Positions 40,406 to 48,384 of a DNA stretch of 52,956 bases are shown here, one piece after another. Numbering within the stretch: the first letter of the stretch is position 1; each line of letters starts with the position of its first letter. The stretch is taken from contig JAFTQJ010000024.1 in NCBI GenBank assembly GCA_017462785.1, positions 1 to 52,956 on the forward strand, in the 5' to 3' direction. This stretch comes from Oscillospiraceae bacterium. GTDB lineage: Bacteria; Bacillota; Clostridia; Oscillospirales; Ruminococcaceae. The notes below the pieces were generated by a model that worked only from the letters and a program-made list of their open reading frames with translations, was not told where the DNA came from and did not search any database. The position numbers were made by a program, and so were the translations under genes.

Positions 40406-42757
40406 TCAGGACTTCTGGTGTTTCTGACGGAGAGCTTCTAGCTCACGCTGCAAAGCATAGATCTCGTACTGCATCGTGCTCAGACGCTGCTCCAGCTCCT
40501 CCGGTGTATCTGCATGAAGGGCTTGCAGCGGCTGCTCCATATGGGTGCGGAGCCACGTCATGGACTCCTGACGTAACGGTTCCAGACGGCGTTCCACCTC
40601 ATCATAATCAATGTCCTCTTCCAGCAGATGGAAGCGGCTGGTGTTATCCTGCTCCATGTAGAGCAGTCTGTCCTCAAGACCGCAGATCCGCAGCAATGTT
40701 TCAAAGCGGTCACGGCTGGGCATATCCTTGCGGATGATGCAGACAAAACGGCGGCGGAACAGGATCGAAAAGCAAAGACCGTGGAAGGAATCGCCGATAT
40801 ACAGTGTACAATCACGGATCAGGTGCAGCCAGTCCTCCACAGTGGGATCCTTCACTGTGGGCAGATTCATGATCTTCCGGCATTGTTCAGGTTCATTCGG
40901 ATTGACCACATTGAACATCTCACAGCCGAGCTGTTTTGCCGCTGCCTGAATAAAGGCACGCTTCTTTTCGCTTGCACCGAGGATGTAGGATGCAAGATAG
41001 CGTTCCGGCAGCACAAGCCTTGAATCATCCGCAGCCTCATTGAACCAACGCATGTCACAGAGGAATACGGGGTCGAGCACCTTGTCCGCAGCAACGCCGA
41101 AATGCTTTTTGCAGAGGTTCACTGCAGCATCCTCCCGGACGGAGATGCCGTCAAATTTGCGGATATAGTAACGGTTCTGTCTTGCCAGCCATTCCGGAGC
41201 GTTATATCCGCCGCCGAAAGAGGCAGCATAAGCAAGTTTCCGTTTATTGTCAGGTACAAAGTCAAGGAAAAGATAATTGCCGCTGCTTCTGCCGCAGATC
41301 TCATAGTTCCAGACGACATCGGAACCAATGATAAAAGTATCGCACTGCTCGCCCTGAATACGCCAGTCCTCAGCATTCACTCTTCTCTTGCTGACATTGC
41401 AGTGACGGCGGATAAAGCGGTGAGCGAGGGTATTGTGATCGGCATAACGAGGCGACCACAGGAATGTGGGCTTGTCGATGAGCAGAGGATCATAGCCCAT
41501 ATCATAGAGTACACGGTAAAGTGCATAATAGGTCAGAACACTGCCGTAATTCAAGCCGTACCAGAGTCCGACGATGCCTGCATCATAGGTTTTCTGCATG
41601 CAGCTTTTCAGCAGACGGCGAAGCGGCACACGTCCGACACCTGCAAGGAAGCGGTCAGCCAGCTCCGGACGGGGCGGACGCTCCGTAAGGACACGGTTGC
41701 CGTGAGAGGCTTCCGACAGCGGGATCTGCTCATACAGCGGAAGTGCCTTCTGTACAGCGGCACAGAGCTTTTCGCCCTTGGGACTGTTGACTGTCACAAA
41801 GGAGGTGCCCTTTTTATCACTCCATTCCTCATGGAATCTGCTCACGCTCCAGAGATCCCCGCAGGTCAGATCGCCCTGACGGGGGAGCTTTGCAAACATG
41901 CAGTTTCCGCAGGAAGGACGGATGGAGTAGTCGGACTGGAACATGGCATAGAAGAAATTCTCCTTGCACTTTTCACGGAATTCTGTTCCGTCCGTAAATT
42001 CGATCGTCATGGAAGAGCTCCAGCCGTAGCGTTTTTTATTGCGGTAGGAGATCTTTGCTGCTTCCTGCTCGGGAAATGTTTCCTTGAGGTACTGCTGCAT
42101 GATCTTCTCTGATACTACACCGCTGCATGCGATGTCAAGCGTATACAACTCAGGGTAATCCCTCCCGAGAAAAGCAAGCACACCTGCAACCTGACAGGGG
42201 CAGCCGATGAACAGCACCTTTTCACCCCTTGTCAGCAGTGTCCGGATCTCGTGATACATGCTGCGTGGGATCATGCTCTGGGTATATTTTACACCGGAAA
42301 GCTGCTCCAGCTCCTCTGCTTCATGGATGATGGTATGCTGCACCTGCAATGCATTGACAAATGCAGCACCGCAGACATAACCGCCGCCTGCAATGAATTC
42401 AGCAGAAAGCACTGCTGCAAAACCGCCGGATGCACTGACTTCACGCTGCTCAGGCTCTGCCTGCACCGCATAGCAGGCAGGACGCTTTTCATTGCGGTAA
42501 TCCGGTGTAAGCACGGGGCAGCGATTGGTACATTCGCCGCATTGTGTGCAGAGCGAGCTGTTGATGACAGGATACAAGAAACCGCCCATTCCCTCCTGCA
42601 TTGTGATCGCATTCAGAGAACAGGCTGCTTCACATGCACCGCATCCGGTGCAGCGGTTTTTTTCCGGCAGCCGGCAGCTGACAGCCGGTACTTCCTCCGT
42701 CTGTATACTGACAGAAGGGAGCTGCACTTTATTTCGTTTCAATGATAACTTCTTCAA
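40406..42757 (-). CDS. Ferredoxin - FrhB - polysaccharide pyruvyl transferase fusion, copy B
   Basis: 783 residues, first gene of the seven-gene operon. Two [4Fe-4S] motifs at ~35-80 (CTGCGACEAACS and CTQCGECTNRCP) precede an FrhB-type domain at ~90-380 (SASGGFAAVL, FIGCPCQVAGV, CSGVVS, CGNCMFA..GDLTCGDLWS). The pyruvyl transferase domain at ~395-720 has GLWYGLNYGSVLTYYAL, GSDVVW, SVREDAAV and GDSFHGLCFSILFRRRF. The C-terminal end is a helical tail with heptads. Same layout as the protein at 32713-35007 but clearly diverged. The likely start codon is TTG at 42757, with AAAGGA 9 bases upstream; no ATG is near. Transcribed from the promoter at 42898-42926 through a structured leader. Confidence 0.85.
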   Translation of the reverse strand: MKKLSLKRNKVQLPSVSIQTEEVPAVSCRLPEKNRCTGCGACEAACSLNAITMQEGMGGFLYPVINSSLCTQCGECTNRCPVLTPDYRNEKRPACYAVQAEPEQREVSASGGFAAVLSAEFIAGGGYVCGAAFVNALQVQHTIIHEAEELEQLSGVKYTQSMIPRSMYHEIRTLLTRGEKVLFIGCPCQVAGVLAFLGRDYPELYTLDIACSGVVSEKIMQQYLKETFPEQEAAKISYRNKKRYGWSSSMTIEFTDGTEFREKCKENFFYAMFQSDYSIRPSCGNCMFAKLPRQGDLTCGDLWSVSRFHEEWSDKKGTSFVTVNSPKGEKLCAAVQKALPLYEQIPLSEASHGNRVLTERPPRPELADRFLAGVGRVPLRRLLKSCMQKTYDAGIVGLWYGLNYGSVLTYYALYRVLYDMGYDPLLIDKPTFLWSPRYADHNTLAHRFIRRHCNVSKRRVNAEDWRIQGEQCDTFIIGSDVVWNYEICGRSSGNYLFLDFVPDNKRKLAYAASFGGGYNAPEWLARQNRYYIRKFDGISVREDAAVNLCKKHFGVAADKVLDPVFLCDMRWFNEAADDSRLVLPERYLASYILGASEKKRAFIQAAAKQLGCEMFNVVNPNEPEQCRKIMNLPTVKDPTVEDWLHLIRDCTLYIGDSFHGLCFSILFRRRFVCIIRKDMPSRDRFETLLRICGLEDRLLYMEQDNTSRFHLLEEDIDYDEVERRLEPLRQESMTWLRTHMEQPLQALHADTPEELEQRLSTMQYEIYALQRELEALRQKHQKS

Positions 42758-42777
42758 CTCTCAAAATCCTTTCCTAA

Positions 42778-42862
42778 GGCAGCATACATTCCAGAATATG
42801 TCTGCCGCTTGGGGGTCGGCTATATGAAAACTTCCGATTCCGGTTTTTTTCTGGTACCGGAA
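42778..42862 (-). other. Two stem-loops in the leader of the glycan operon
   Basis: The first in transcript order is TTCCGGT/ACCGGAA (42838-42862) with an A-rich loop. The second is GGCAG..CATA/TATG..CTGCC (42778-42806, imperfect), just before the ribosome site of the TTG-initiated gene. No known riboswitch class recognised. Confidence 0.45.
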
Positions 42863-42897
42863 CAGAAATGTTGTTTTTATGATATTACCCTATCTAT

Positions 42898-42926
42898 ATT
42901 ATACCACAGTTCCTGCTGTATTGCAA
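42898..42926 (-). promoter_or_regulatory. Promoter of the seven-gene glycan operon
   Basis: Minus strand TTGCAA, 17 bases, TATAAT, about 140 bases before the TTG start. No other clear promoter or terminator is seen down to 28632. Confidence 0.82.
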
Positions 42927-42937
42927 GGAATTCATGA

Positions 42938-42973
42938 TAAAAAGGAGAATTTGCTCAAACGGCATCATTCTCC
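42938..42973 (-). terminator. Intrinsic terminator overlapping the 3' end of glfT2-like C
   Basis: Minus strand GGAGAAT/ATTCTCC stem followed by TTTTT. The upstream arm lies within the last codons of the gene and the stop codon is in the loop region. Confidence 0.75.
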
Positions 42974-44691
42974 CTGAACCGGTTGACTTTTTCCCAGTAT
43001 TCCGTACTGCACAGCGTACCGGATGCTTCACGAAATGACCTGACCGCCCATTCTCTCCTGAAAAGGAGAACGGCAGCAGAGGTCAGCATGCGGAGCAGAA
43101 GCCGCAGTGCCCTGCCTCTTTGCAGGTGTGTCCGGTACATTCTGCCGGTCATGGGGGAGCAGTGGAGCAGTTCCCGTACACGGAAGCCCTCGGCGGAATA
43201 TGCATGAAAGGCATCCACCGCAGCGGTGTCCCTGCTGCATGGAAGGAGGATGCCGCCGAGTGTGAGCATCCGGAGCAGTGAGGGAACCGGCACCGGAGGT
43301 GTCAGCTCCGTGCCCTCGGGAATGGATTCACATTCGGGCACGCACTGCATGATCTCCCGATGGAGTGCGGAAGCATCCGTATTTCGCAGGAAATCGGCAC
43401 CTTTCAGAAAATCACCGTAGGCACGCAGGATCAGTCCGGCCGTCTCATACCGCTGGAGGAATACATTCCGGCACACAGCGGAAACGAGGTTCCGGATGGT
43501 GCGGAGCCGTCCGCCCGTGCGGTCATGAAGTGCAGCGGTGATCAGGGTGTTGCGGGTGTTGTAGTACTCAATTGCAGGATTGTATTTTTTCACAAAGTCC
43601 TCGTGTGCCACGCACACACCGGACAGGCAGACCACGGGTTCTCCCAGACGGAGGGCGTATTCCACATCGTCCATCTTGAAGAAGAACGGCATGGAAAGTC
43701 CGGCATTCCGTATTTTTTCCACGGACATGCAGCAGCACCACCATGAATTGTAGTCAGCCTCCTGCTCTGCTGCGGCATTCCGGATGCAGTTTTCTCTGCT
43801 GCGGAGATCAAGCCCCTGCATCAGTCCCTGCAAAATGCCGCCCTCCAGAAATTTTGCACCGGCTTCAAACTGGATCCACGGCATATCGAGCAGGCACATG
43901 GCACCGCCGACGGTCACATGTGCATATTCTGCACGACAGTGACTGAGGAAAAACAGAAGTTTTCCGAGGATCTCAGGACGGAACTCAATATCGTCGTCCA
44001 TGAGGAGCAGGTGTGTAAAACCGGCTTCGCTTTGCAGCACCTCCTGCATGATACGGGAGAAGCCGCCGGAACCGCCGGTATTCGGATTGGGCAGAGTGGT
44101 CACATGGGGCAGCTCCGGCAGAAGTCCGGAGAGCGTACCCCCGTTATCAGCAATCAGCAAATGATGGGAAGATGCTCCGATCCGCTGTAAATAGCCAGAA
44201 ACTGCGGCTGCATTGCGTTGGATGAAGGCTTCACGGTGATAGGTGCAGATGCCTGCTGCAAGGCGGATCTCCCTCTGCATGGGAGCATTCGCTGTGAGAA
44301 CCGCAGACCGCAGCTCACAGTCCGTTTCCGCAGAAAAGCTCCAGAAAACGGCGGCTGCCTGCTCCGGTATTTCCGGATGCAGCGTGACCTTGCAGAAATC
44401 CTCTGCATTTACTGAGGTGCTTTCCTCCAGCAGCACATTTCCCTGTGCATCGCAGGCGGTCAGCCTCACCCTTCCCCTGCCCCGTGCTTCGAGCACGAGC
44501 TGCGGAGAAGTACAGACAGTATATTTCCGGTAGGTACCGATCGGAAACAGGTTGTAATAACCATCGAAGGAAACGACACAGCCGCCTGCAAGCCGCATTC
44601 CGCCTGCATGACAGGAAACGCCCCGTTCTGCATGAAAATACAGCTCCGTGCATGCGTCCTGTACGGGAAGCAGCATGACATCCAGTTGCAT
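42955..44691 (-). CDS. GlfT2-like galactofuranosyltransferase (GT2), copy C
   Basis: 578 residues. The same layout as the other two GlfT2-like proteins, but most diverged. The N-terminal beta domain has FDGYYNLFPIGTYRKYT (about 49-65). The GT-A domain starts near 160 with AAGICTYHREAFIQRN, then LLMDDDIEFRPE, GGAMCLLDMPWIQFE, WWCCCMS, KMDDVEYALR and VAHEDFVKKY (Trp of WHE replaced by Ala). The C-terminal part is helical and ends in a basic segment. The start at 44691 has GGAGG about 7 bases upstream, although the frame is open for 32 more codons. Single-gene transcript from 44747-44775 with its own terminator, next to but separate from the main operon. Galf transfer is inferred from family. 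Confidence 0.82.
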   Translation of the reverse strand: MQLDVMLLPVQDACTELYFHAERGVSCHAGGMRLAGGCVVSFDGYYNLFPIGTYRKYTVCTSPQLVLEARGRGRVRLTACDAQGNVLLEESTSVNAEDFCKVTLHPEIPEQAAAVFWSFSAETDCELRSAVLTANAPMQREIRLAAGICTYHREAFIQRNAAAVSGYLQRIGASSHHLLIADNGGTLSGLLPELPHVTTLPNPNTGGSGGFSRIMQEVLQSEAGFTHLLLMDDDIEFRPEILGKLLFFLSHCRAEYAHVTVGGAMCLLDMPWIQFEAGAKFLEGGILQGLMQGLDLRSRENCIRNAAAEQEADYNSWWCCCMSVEKIRNAGLSMPFFFKMDDVEYALRLGEPVVCLSGVCVAHEDFVKKYNPAIEYYNTRNTLITAALHDRTGGRLRTIRNLVSAVCRNVFLQRYETAGLILRAYGDFLKGADFLRNTDASALHREIMQCVPECESIPEGTELTPPVPVPSLLRMLTLGGILLPCSRDTAAVDAFHAYSAEGFRVRELLHCSPMTGRMYRTHLQRGRALRLLLRMLTSAAVLLFRREWAVRSFREASGTLCSTEYWEKVNRFRENDAV

Positions 44692-44746
44692 CAGATCCCC
44701 TCCGTTTCTCGATTTTTCCGGTCTTTCCGGCAATCTTCCCACGATT

Positions 44747-44775
44747 ATCATAACACAAAAAAAGTACCGTGTCAA
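44747..44775 (-). promoter_or_regulatory. Promoter of glfT2-like C
   Basis: Minus strand TTGACA, 17 bases, TATGAT, about 50 bases before the start codon. Confidence 0.8.
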
Positions 44776-44861
44776 GGGAATCCGCACAACCTTGACAAGC
44801 TACACAAAACCGCATGCGGCTTCCCCATTCTTTTCGGGCATTATGAGCACCGTTTTCCAGC

Positions 44862-44891
44862 AGAAAACACCGCCGGCATCCGGTGTTTTCC
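44862..44891 (-). terminator. Probable terminator after the nitroreductase gene
   Basis: AAAACACCG/CGGTGTTTT stem with an 8 base loop; the U-tract is only the TTTT of the stem. Moderate support. Confidence 0.6.
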
Positions 44892-44919
44892 GGCTGACGG
44901 CGGTGATGTGACACATATA

Positions 44920-45441
44920 TTATCCGATATGGAATACCTGTCCTTCACGTCTTGCGATACGGGGCTTGGGGGCATCTTTCTGATAGCCGAGGATGCAGCA
45001 GCCGACACCGGCATAATTGCCCTCCACACCCCATTCCTTCAGGAGAGCCTTGCCCTCCTCGCTCTCAAACATCTGGAAGCAGCGATGGATCCAGCAGCTG
45101 CCAAGACCGAGGGCATGTGCCGCAAGCTGGAGGTTGCCCATCGCAAGGGAACCGTCCTCAAGCCATGTGCTGCGGTCACGGTTGGAGAGCACGAGAATGA
45201 CGGTCGGTGCACCGTAAAAAGGATCACCGTCCATGCCCATGACTGCGGCATTCATGCGGGAAAGCTTGGCGATCACCTCGGGATCCTGCACAGCAATGAA
45301 GATGGGAGCCATGGCATTCATACCCGTGGGGGCATATCTGCCGGCTTCGATGACCTGATCGAGCAGTTCTCTGGATACCTGCTCACTGGTGAAGGATTTC
45401 ACGCTTCTGCGTGAGAGAATGGTTTCGTAAAGATTGTTCAT
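44920..45441 (-). CDS. Nitroreductase family FMN-dependent oxidoreductase
   Basis: 173 residues, typical of the short nitroreductase clade. The FMN-binding N-terminus RRSVKSFTSEQVSRELLDQVIEAGRYAPTGMNAMAP has the conserved Arg-Arg-Ser and the APTG..N loop. The C-terminal part has LGSCWIHR and a Gly-rich GYQKDAPKP near the end. Uses NAD(P)H to reduce quinones, nitro compounds or unknown cellular substrates. Start has AAAGGAAA upstream. The fold-back element at 45466-45619 sits only 25 bases before the start, so any promoter must be within or beyond that element. Confidence 0.88.
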   Translation of the reverse strand: MNNLYETILSRRSVKSFTSEQVSRELLDQVIEAGRYAPTGMNAMAPIFIAVQDPEVIAKLSRMNAAVMGMDGDPFYGAPTVILVLSNRDRSTWLEDGSLAMGNLQLAAHALGLGSCWIHRCFQMFESEEGKALLKEWGVEGNYAGVGCCILGYQKDAPKPRIARREGQVFHIG

Positions 45442-45465
45442 AGTATTTTCCTTTCGATGCAGGGA

Positions 45466-45619
45466 GTGTTGACACTAAAATAATACGCAGATTTTCGAGC
45501 AAAAATTTTATGCAGGCAAGGCGAAAAGGTGCAGGCAGGCTGTCGCCTGTCAAACCTTTTCAACGCAGAATGCGTGAAATATTGCCGAAAAGATGTGTTG
45601 TTAGGCTGAGTGTCAACAC
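45466..45619. repeat. 154 bp fold-back element with 11 bp terminal inverted repeats (MITE-like)
   Basis: Ends are GTGTTGACACT (45466-45476) and AGTGTCAACAC (45609-45619), perfect inverted repeats. Inside, GAAAAGGT/ACCTTTTC and other partially complementary arms allow the whole unit to fold. It codes for nothing evident. It fills the gap between the histidine kinase stop and the nitroreductase start. Flanks share at most a 2 base GA, so target duplication is unproven. It is unrelated to the four-copy family. Confidence 0.65.
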
Positions 45620-45626
45620 GACCTGG

Positions 45627-47486
45627 TTACATTGTCAGCAGGAAGCGGATCCACTTGCCCTGTTCGCAGGTGACCTGAATCTTGATCTTATGGACATCCA
45701 TGATGCTCTTGGCAATGGCAAGTCCCAGACCGTAGCCGCTTTTGCCCTGATTGTTCCGTGCCTTGTCGCCACGGTAGAAACGCTCGAAGATCTTTTCAGT
45801 CTCCTTCTGCGAAATCTCACAGCCTGTGTTGTAGAATTCCAGAACCGCCTTATCGCCACGCTTCATGAGGGTGATCTTGATCGTGCCGTTCTCATTGGAA
45901 TACTTCATGGCATTATCAATGAAGATCGCTGCAAGCTGGCGGATATGCTTTTCGCTGCCGCAGTATTCCACACCGGACTGAATGTCAAGCTCAAGGTTCT
46001 TGTGCATCTCAAAAGCCTGACTCTCAAACGGCAGTGCTGTGGCATTCACGGCGGCACTCAGATTGAATTTGACCAGCTCATATTCCTGCGTTGCATTGTC
46101 CATACGGGCAAGACTGAGCAGATCGCCGACAAGCTGATTCATACGGGCGGTCTGTTCCTGCATGTAGCAGAGCCACTTGTTTTCACCGATCTCATCCTGC
46201 AAAATATCTGCATTCGCAGAAAGAACGGTCAGCGGTGTTTTCAGCTCGTGTCCGGCATCGGATACAAACTGCTTCTGCCGCTTGAACGCTGTCTGTACGG
46301 GCTTTGTGATCCACTTTGACAGGATGCAGAGGATCACAAACAGCACAAACAGCATGATGCATCCGACAATGACAGTGATCCGGAACAGATTGTTCAGAAG
46401 TCCCTGATCGGAGGTCTTGTCGGTTACAACGATCAATGTACCATATTCCTTGGCGACGGAATAGTATTGCAGCCAACCGTACATACCGCTTTGCTCTCCC
46501 ATCTGACGGATGCCGGTCATGATGGCTTTGGCTTCCTCGGCAGTGTAATCCTCCGTGTTCCGCAGTCCGAGGAATTCGCCGTTATGTCCAACAAGCAGTG
46601 CAAAATGGTCGATCGTGATGGTGATATTCCATTTGTTCGGACGTGCCGGCGGAATGGGCGGCGGCGTTGTGGTCGTCTGCACGGTGGTCGTGGTGGTCTG
46701 TACAGTGGTGGTCGTGGTGGTGGTGGTTTCTTCCGCAGTGGTAATTTCCTCCGGTACCGTGGGCTGCACGACCACAGGCACTTCCTCAGGCGGTGCCTCC
46801 TCTGTCTGCAAAGGCTCCGTGGGCGGATCGGTCGGCGGCAGCGTTGCGGAGATCGTGGTTTCAGGCTCCGTGGGCGGTGCCGGCGGCGTGGTGGGGAAGG
46901 TTTCAGGCGGCATGGTTTCCCTCGGAGGCATGGTTTCCGGCGGCCACTCCTCCCAGCTCGGACGGGTCGGACGTTCGGGACGCTGCTCCTCGGTCATTTC
47001 CGTCTGCTGGGGACGATCCTGCCAGTCATTTTCCCAGTCCTGATTCTGCCAGTCTTCATTCTGCAAGTCCTCATTCTCCCACCAATAGGTGCCGTTCTGG
47101 GTTTCTTCTTCCCACCAGTTCCGGTTGGCGAGCTGCTGCACCTCGATCACACGATTCTGCACAGCGTGGGTTTCAGCCATCGGCTCGGGGATCCCCTCCG
47201 GCGGAACGGGAGGTTCGCCCATCGGCTCGGGAATGAATTCATCGGAGGTTTCAAGGGTATTGTAACGGTCGCTTTCTGCGATCTGCCGCAGAAGCTTCAT
47301 GGACTGGTGCTGACTGACGGTCTGCATCATCATATTGATGGTGCTGAGCATGATGAGAAATACGCCGATGAGAATCGCCATCGCAACTGCAACAAATTTG
47401 AGCTGCATCTGCATCATCATATCAAATTTGAGCATCGGCAGTCGGGCTTTCAGGGATGAAAGACTGAATTTCGGAATCTTCGGCAT
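45627..47486 (-). CDS. Sensor histidine kinase with Pro/Thr-rich extracytoplasmic region
   Basis: 619 residues. TM1 is at ~31-54. An extracytoplasmic region of some 300 residues follows, of which about 130-290 is low-complexity Pro, Glu, Thr (EPMAE repeats, W/Q/N-rich stretch, then PPETMPP-like units and runs of up to eight Thr). A compact folded part precedes TM2 (NITITIDHFALLVGHNGEFLGLRN). TM2 is near 350-375. HisKA has SDAGHELKTPL with the phospho-His near 413. The HATPase has FIDNAMKYSNENG, a gap, and GYGLGLAIAKSIM. Start ATG at 47486 is 1 base after the response regulator stop. Signal unknown; the stalk suggests sensing beyond the wall. Confidence 0.9.
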   Translation of the reverse strand: MPKIPKFSLSSLKARLPMLKFDMMMQMQLKFVAVAMAILIGVFLIMLSTINMMMQTVSQHQSMKLLRQIAESDRYNTLETSDEFIPEPMGEPPVPPEGIPEPMAETHAVQNRVIEVQQLANRNWWEEETQNGTYWWENEDLQNEDWQNQDWENDWQDRPQQTEMTEEQRPERPTRPSWEEWPPETMPPRETMPPETFPTTPPAPPTEPETTISATLPPTDPPTEPLQTEEAPPEEVPVVVQPTVPEEITTAEETTTTTTTTVQTTTTTVQTTTTPPPIPPARPNKWNITITIDHFALLVGHNGEFLGLRNTEDYTAEEAKAIMTGIRQMGEQSGMYGWLQYYSVAKEYGTLIVVTDKTSDQGLLNNLFRITVIVGCIMLFVLFVILCILSKWITKPVQTAFKRQKQFVSDAGHELKTPLTVLSANADILQDEIGENKWLCYMQEQTARMNQLVGDLLSLARMDNATQEYELVKFNLSAAVNATALPFESQAFEMHKNLELDIQSGVEYCGSEKHIRQLAAIFIDNAMKYSNENGTIKITLMKRGDKAVLEFYNTGCEISQKETEKIFERFYRGDKARNNQGKSGYGLGLAIAKSIMDVHKIKIQVTCEQGKWIRFLLTM

Positions 47487-47487
47487 A

Positions 47488-48162
47488 TCAATCACCGCTT
47501 TCCAGAAAATATCCCACGCCTCTTGCGGTTTTGATGATGACGGTAGATTCCAGTGCACTGAGCTTTTTCCGCAGGAAGGAGATATAGACTTCTACATTGT
47601 TATACTCAACATCACTTTCATAGCCCCAGATCTTTTCAATGAAGCGTTCCTTGGGGATCAGCTGCCGGGGATTGGCGATCAGCAGCTCCATGATCTGGTA
47701 TTCCTTCAGACTGAGCTTGACGAACTGACCGTCACGGCTGAGGCTGAATGTGCTCTTATTCAGGGCAATATCCCCGAATGTGAACTGATCGGTAACGACC
47801 TCCCCCCTTCTGCGTGTGAGTGCACGCACCCGTGCCAGAAGCTCGCCGGTCACAAAGGGCTTGGTCAGGAAATCATCCGCACCGCTGTCGAGTCCATTGA
47901 TCTTGTCCTCGATTTCGGATTTGGCAGTGAGGAGCAGGACGGGGGTGGAGATGTGCTTTCTCCGCAGGATGCGGAGGACATCAATGCCGTTCATCTTCGG
48001 AAGCATGATGTCGAGAATGATGCAGTCATAGATGCCGGTCATTGCGAATTCCAGACCATCCTCGCCGTCATAAACAGCATCCACGGAATATTTATTGCGT
48101 TTGAGGATCTCGCTGAGTGCTTCCGCCAGAGCGACCTCATCTTCTACTACCAGAATTTTCAT
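47488..48162 (-). CDS. OmpR/PhoB family response regulator
   Basis: 224 residues. Receiver domain 1-115: acidic pocket VVEDE, phospho-acceptor D51 (IILDIMLP), switch Thr LLLTAK, and conserved Lys LTKPF. DNA-binding winged helix 128-224: LTRRRG linker, LSLKEYQIMELLIANPRQLIPKERF, and VEVYISFLRKKL with the family's recognition helix. Partner of the kinase encoded directly downstream, with translational coupling. Start at 48162 has GAGGAGGAA upstream. A direct repeat TTAAGG spaced 11 bp lies ~65 bases upstream, a possible autoregulatory site. Confidence 0.94.
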   Translation of the reverse strand: MKILVVEDEVALAEALSEILKRNKYSVDAVYDGEDGLEFAMTGIYDCIILDIMLPKMNGIDVLRILRRKHISTPVLLLTAKSEIEDKINGLDSGADDFLTKPFVTGELLARVRALTRRRGEVVTDQFTFGDIALNKSTFSLSRDGQFVKLSLKEYQIMELLIANPRQLIPKERFIEKIWGYESDVEYNNVEVYISFLRKKLSALESTVIIKTARGVGYFLESGD

Positions 48163-48225
48163 ATGCAGGGTTCCTCCTCTTTATGGATATAGCAACTCCA
48201 TTCTACCTCCACTATAACAGACGCT

Positions 48226-48242
48226 CCTTAAAATAACCTTAA
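48226..48242 (-). promoter_or_regulatory. Direct repeat, possible response-regulator operator
   Basis: Minus strand TTAAGG TTATT TTAAGG: two hexamers with an 11 bp period, as expected for one DNA turn contacted by an OmpR-family dimer. It lies between the divergent response-regulator and SpoVAC genes. A weak -10 (TATAGT) follows downstream on the minus strand. Inference only. Confidence 0.4.
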
Positions 48243-48255
48243 TTTTTTAAAAAAC

Positions 48256-48284
48256 TTGCAGATTTATGATAAATATGCTATACT
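48256..48284 (+). promoter_or_regulatory. Promoter of the SpoVAC-like gene
   Basis: TTGCAG, 17 bases, TATACT with an extended TGC in front of the -10. It resembles a vegetative promoter more than a sigma-G one. Confidence 0.75.
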
Positions 48285-48384
48285 AATTATAGCACACTGC
48301 ACAGAAAAAAGCAACGGTAAATTGAAAAGACGGTTATTTTCCGGAAAACGGGGCATACTTTGTTCCGGAAGGAGCGTGAAGCTT

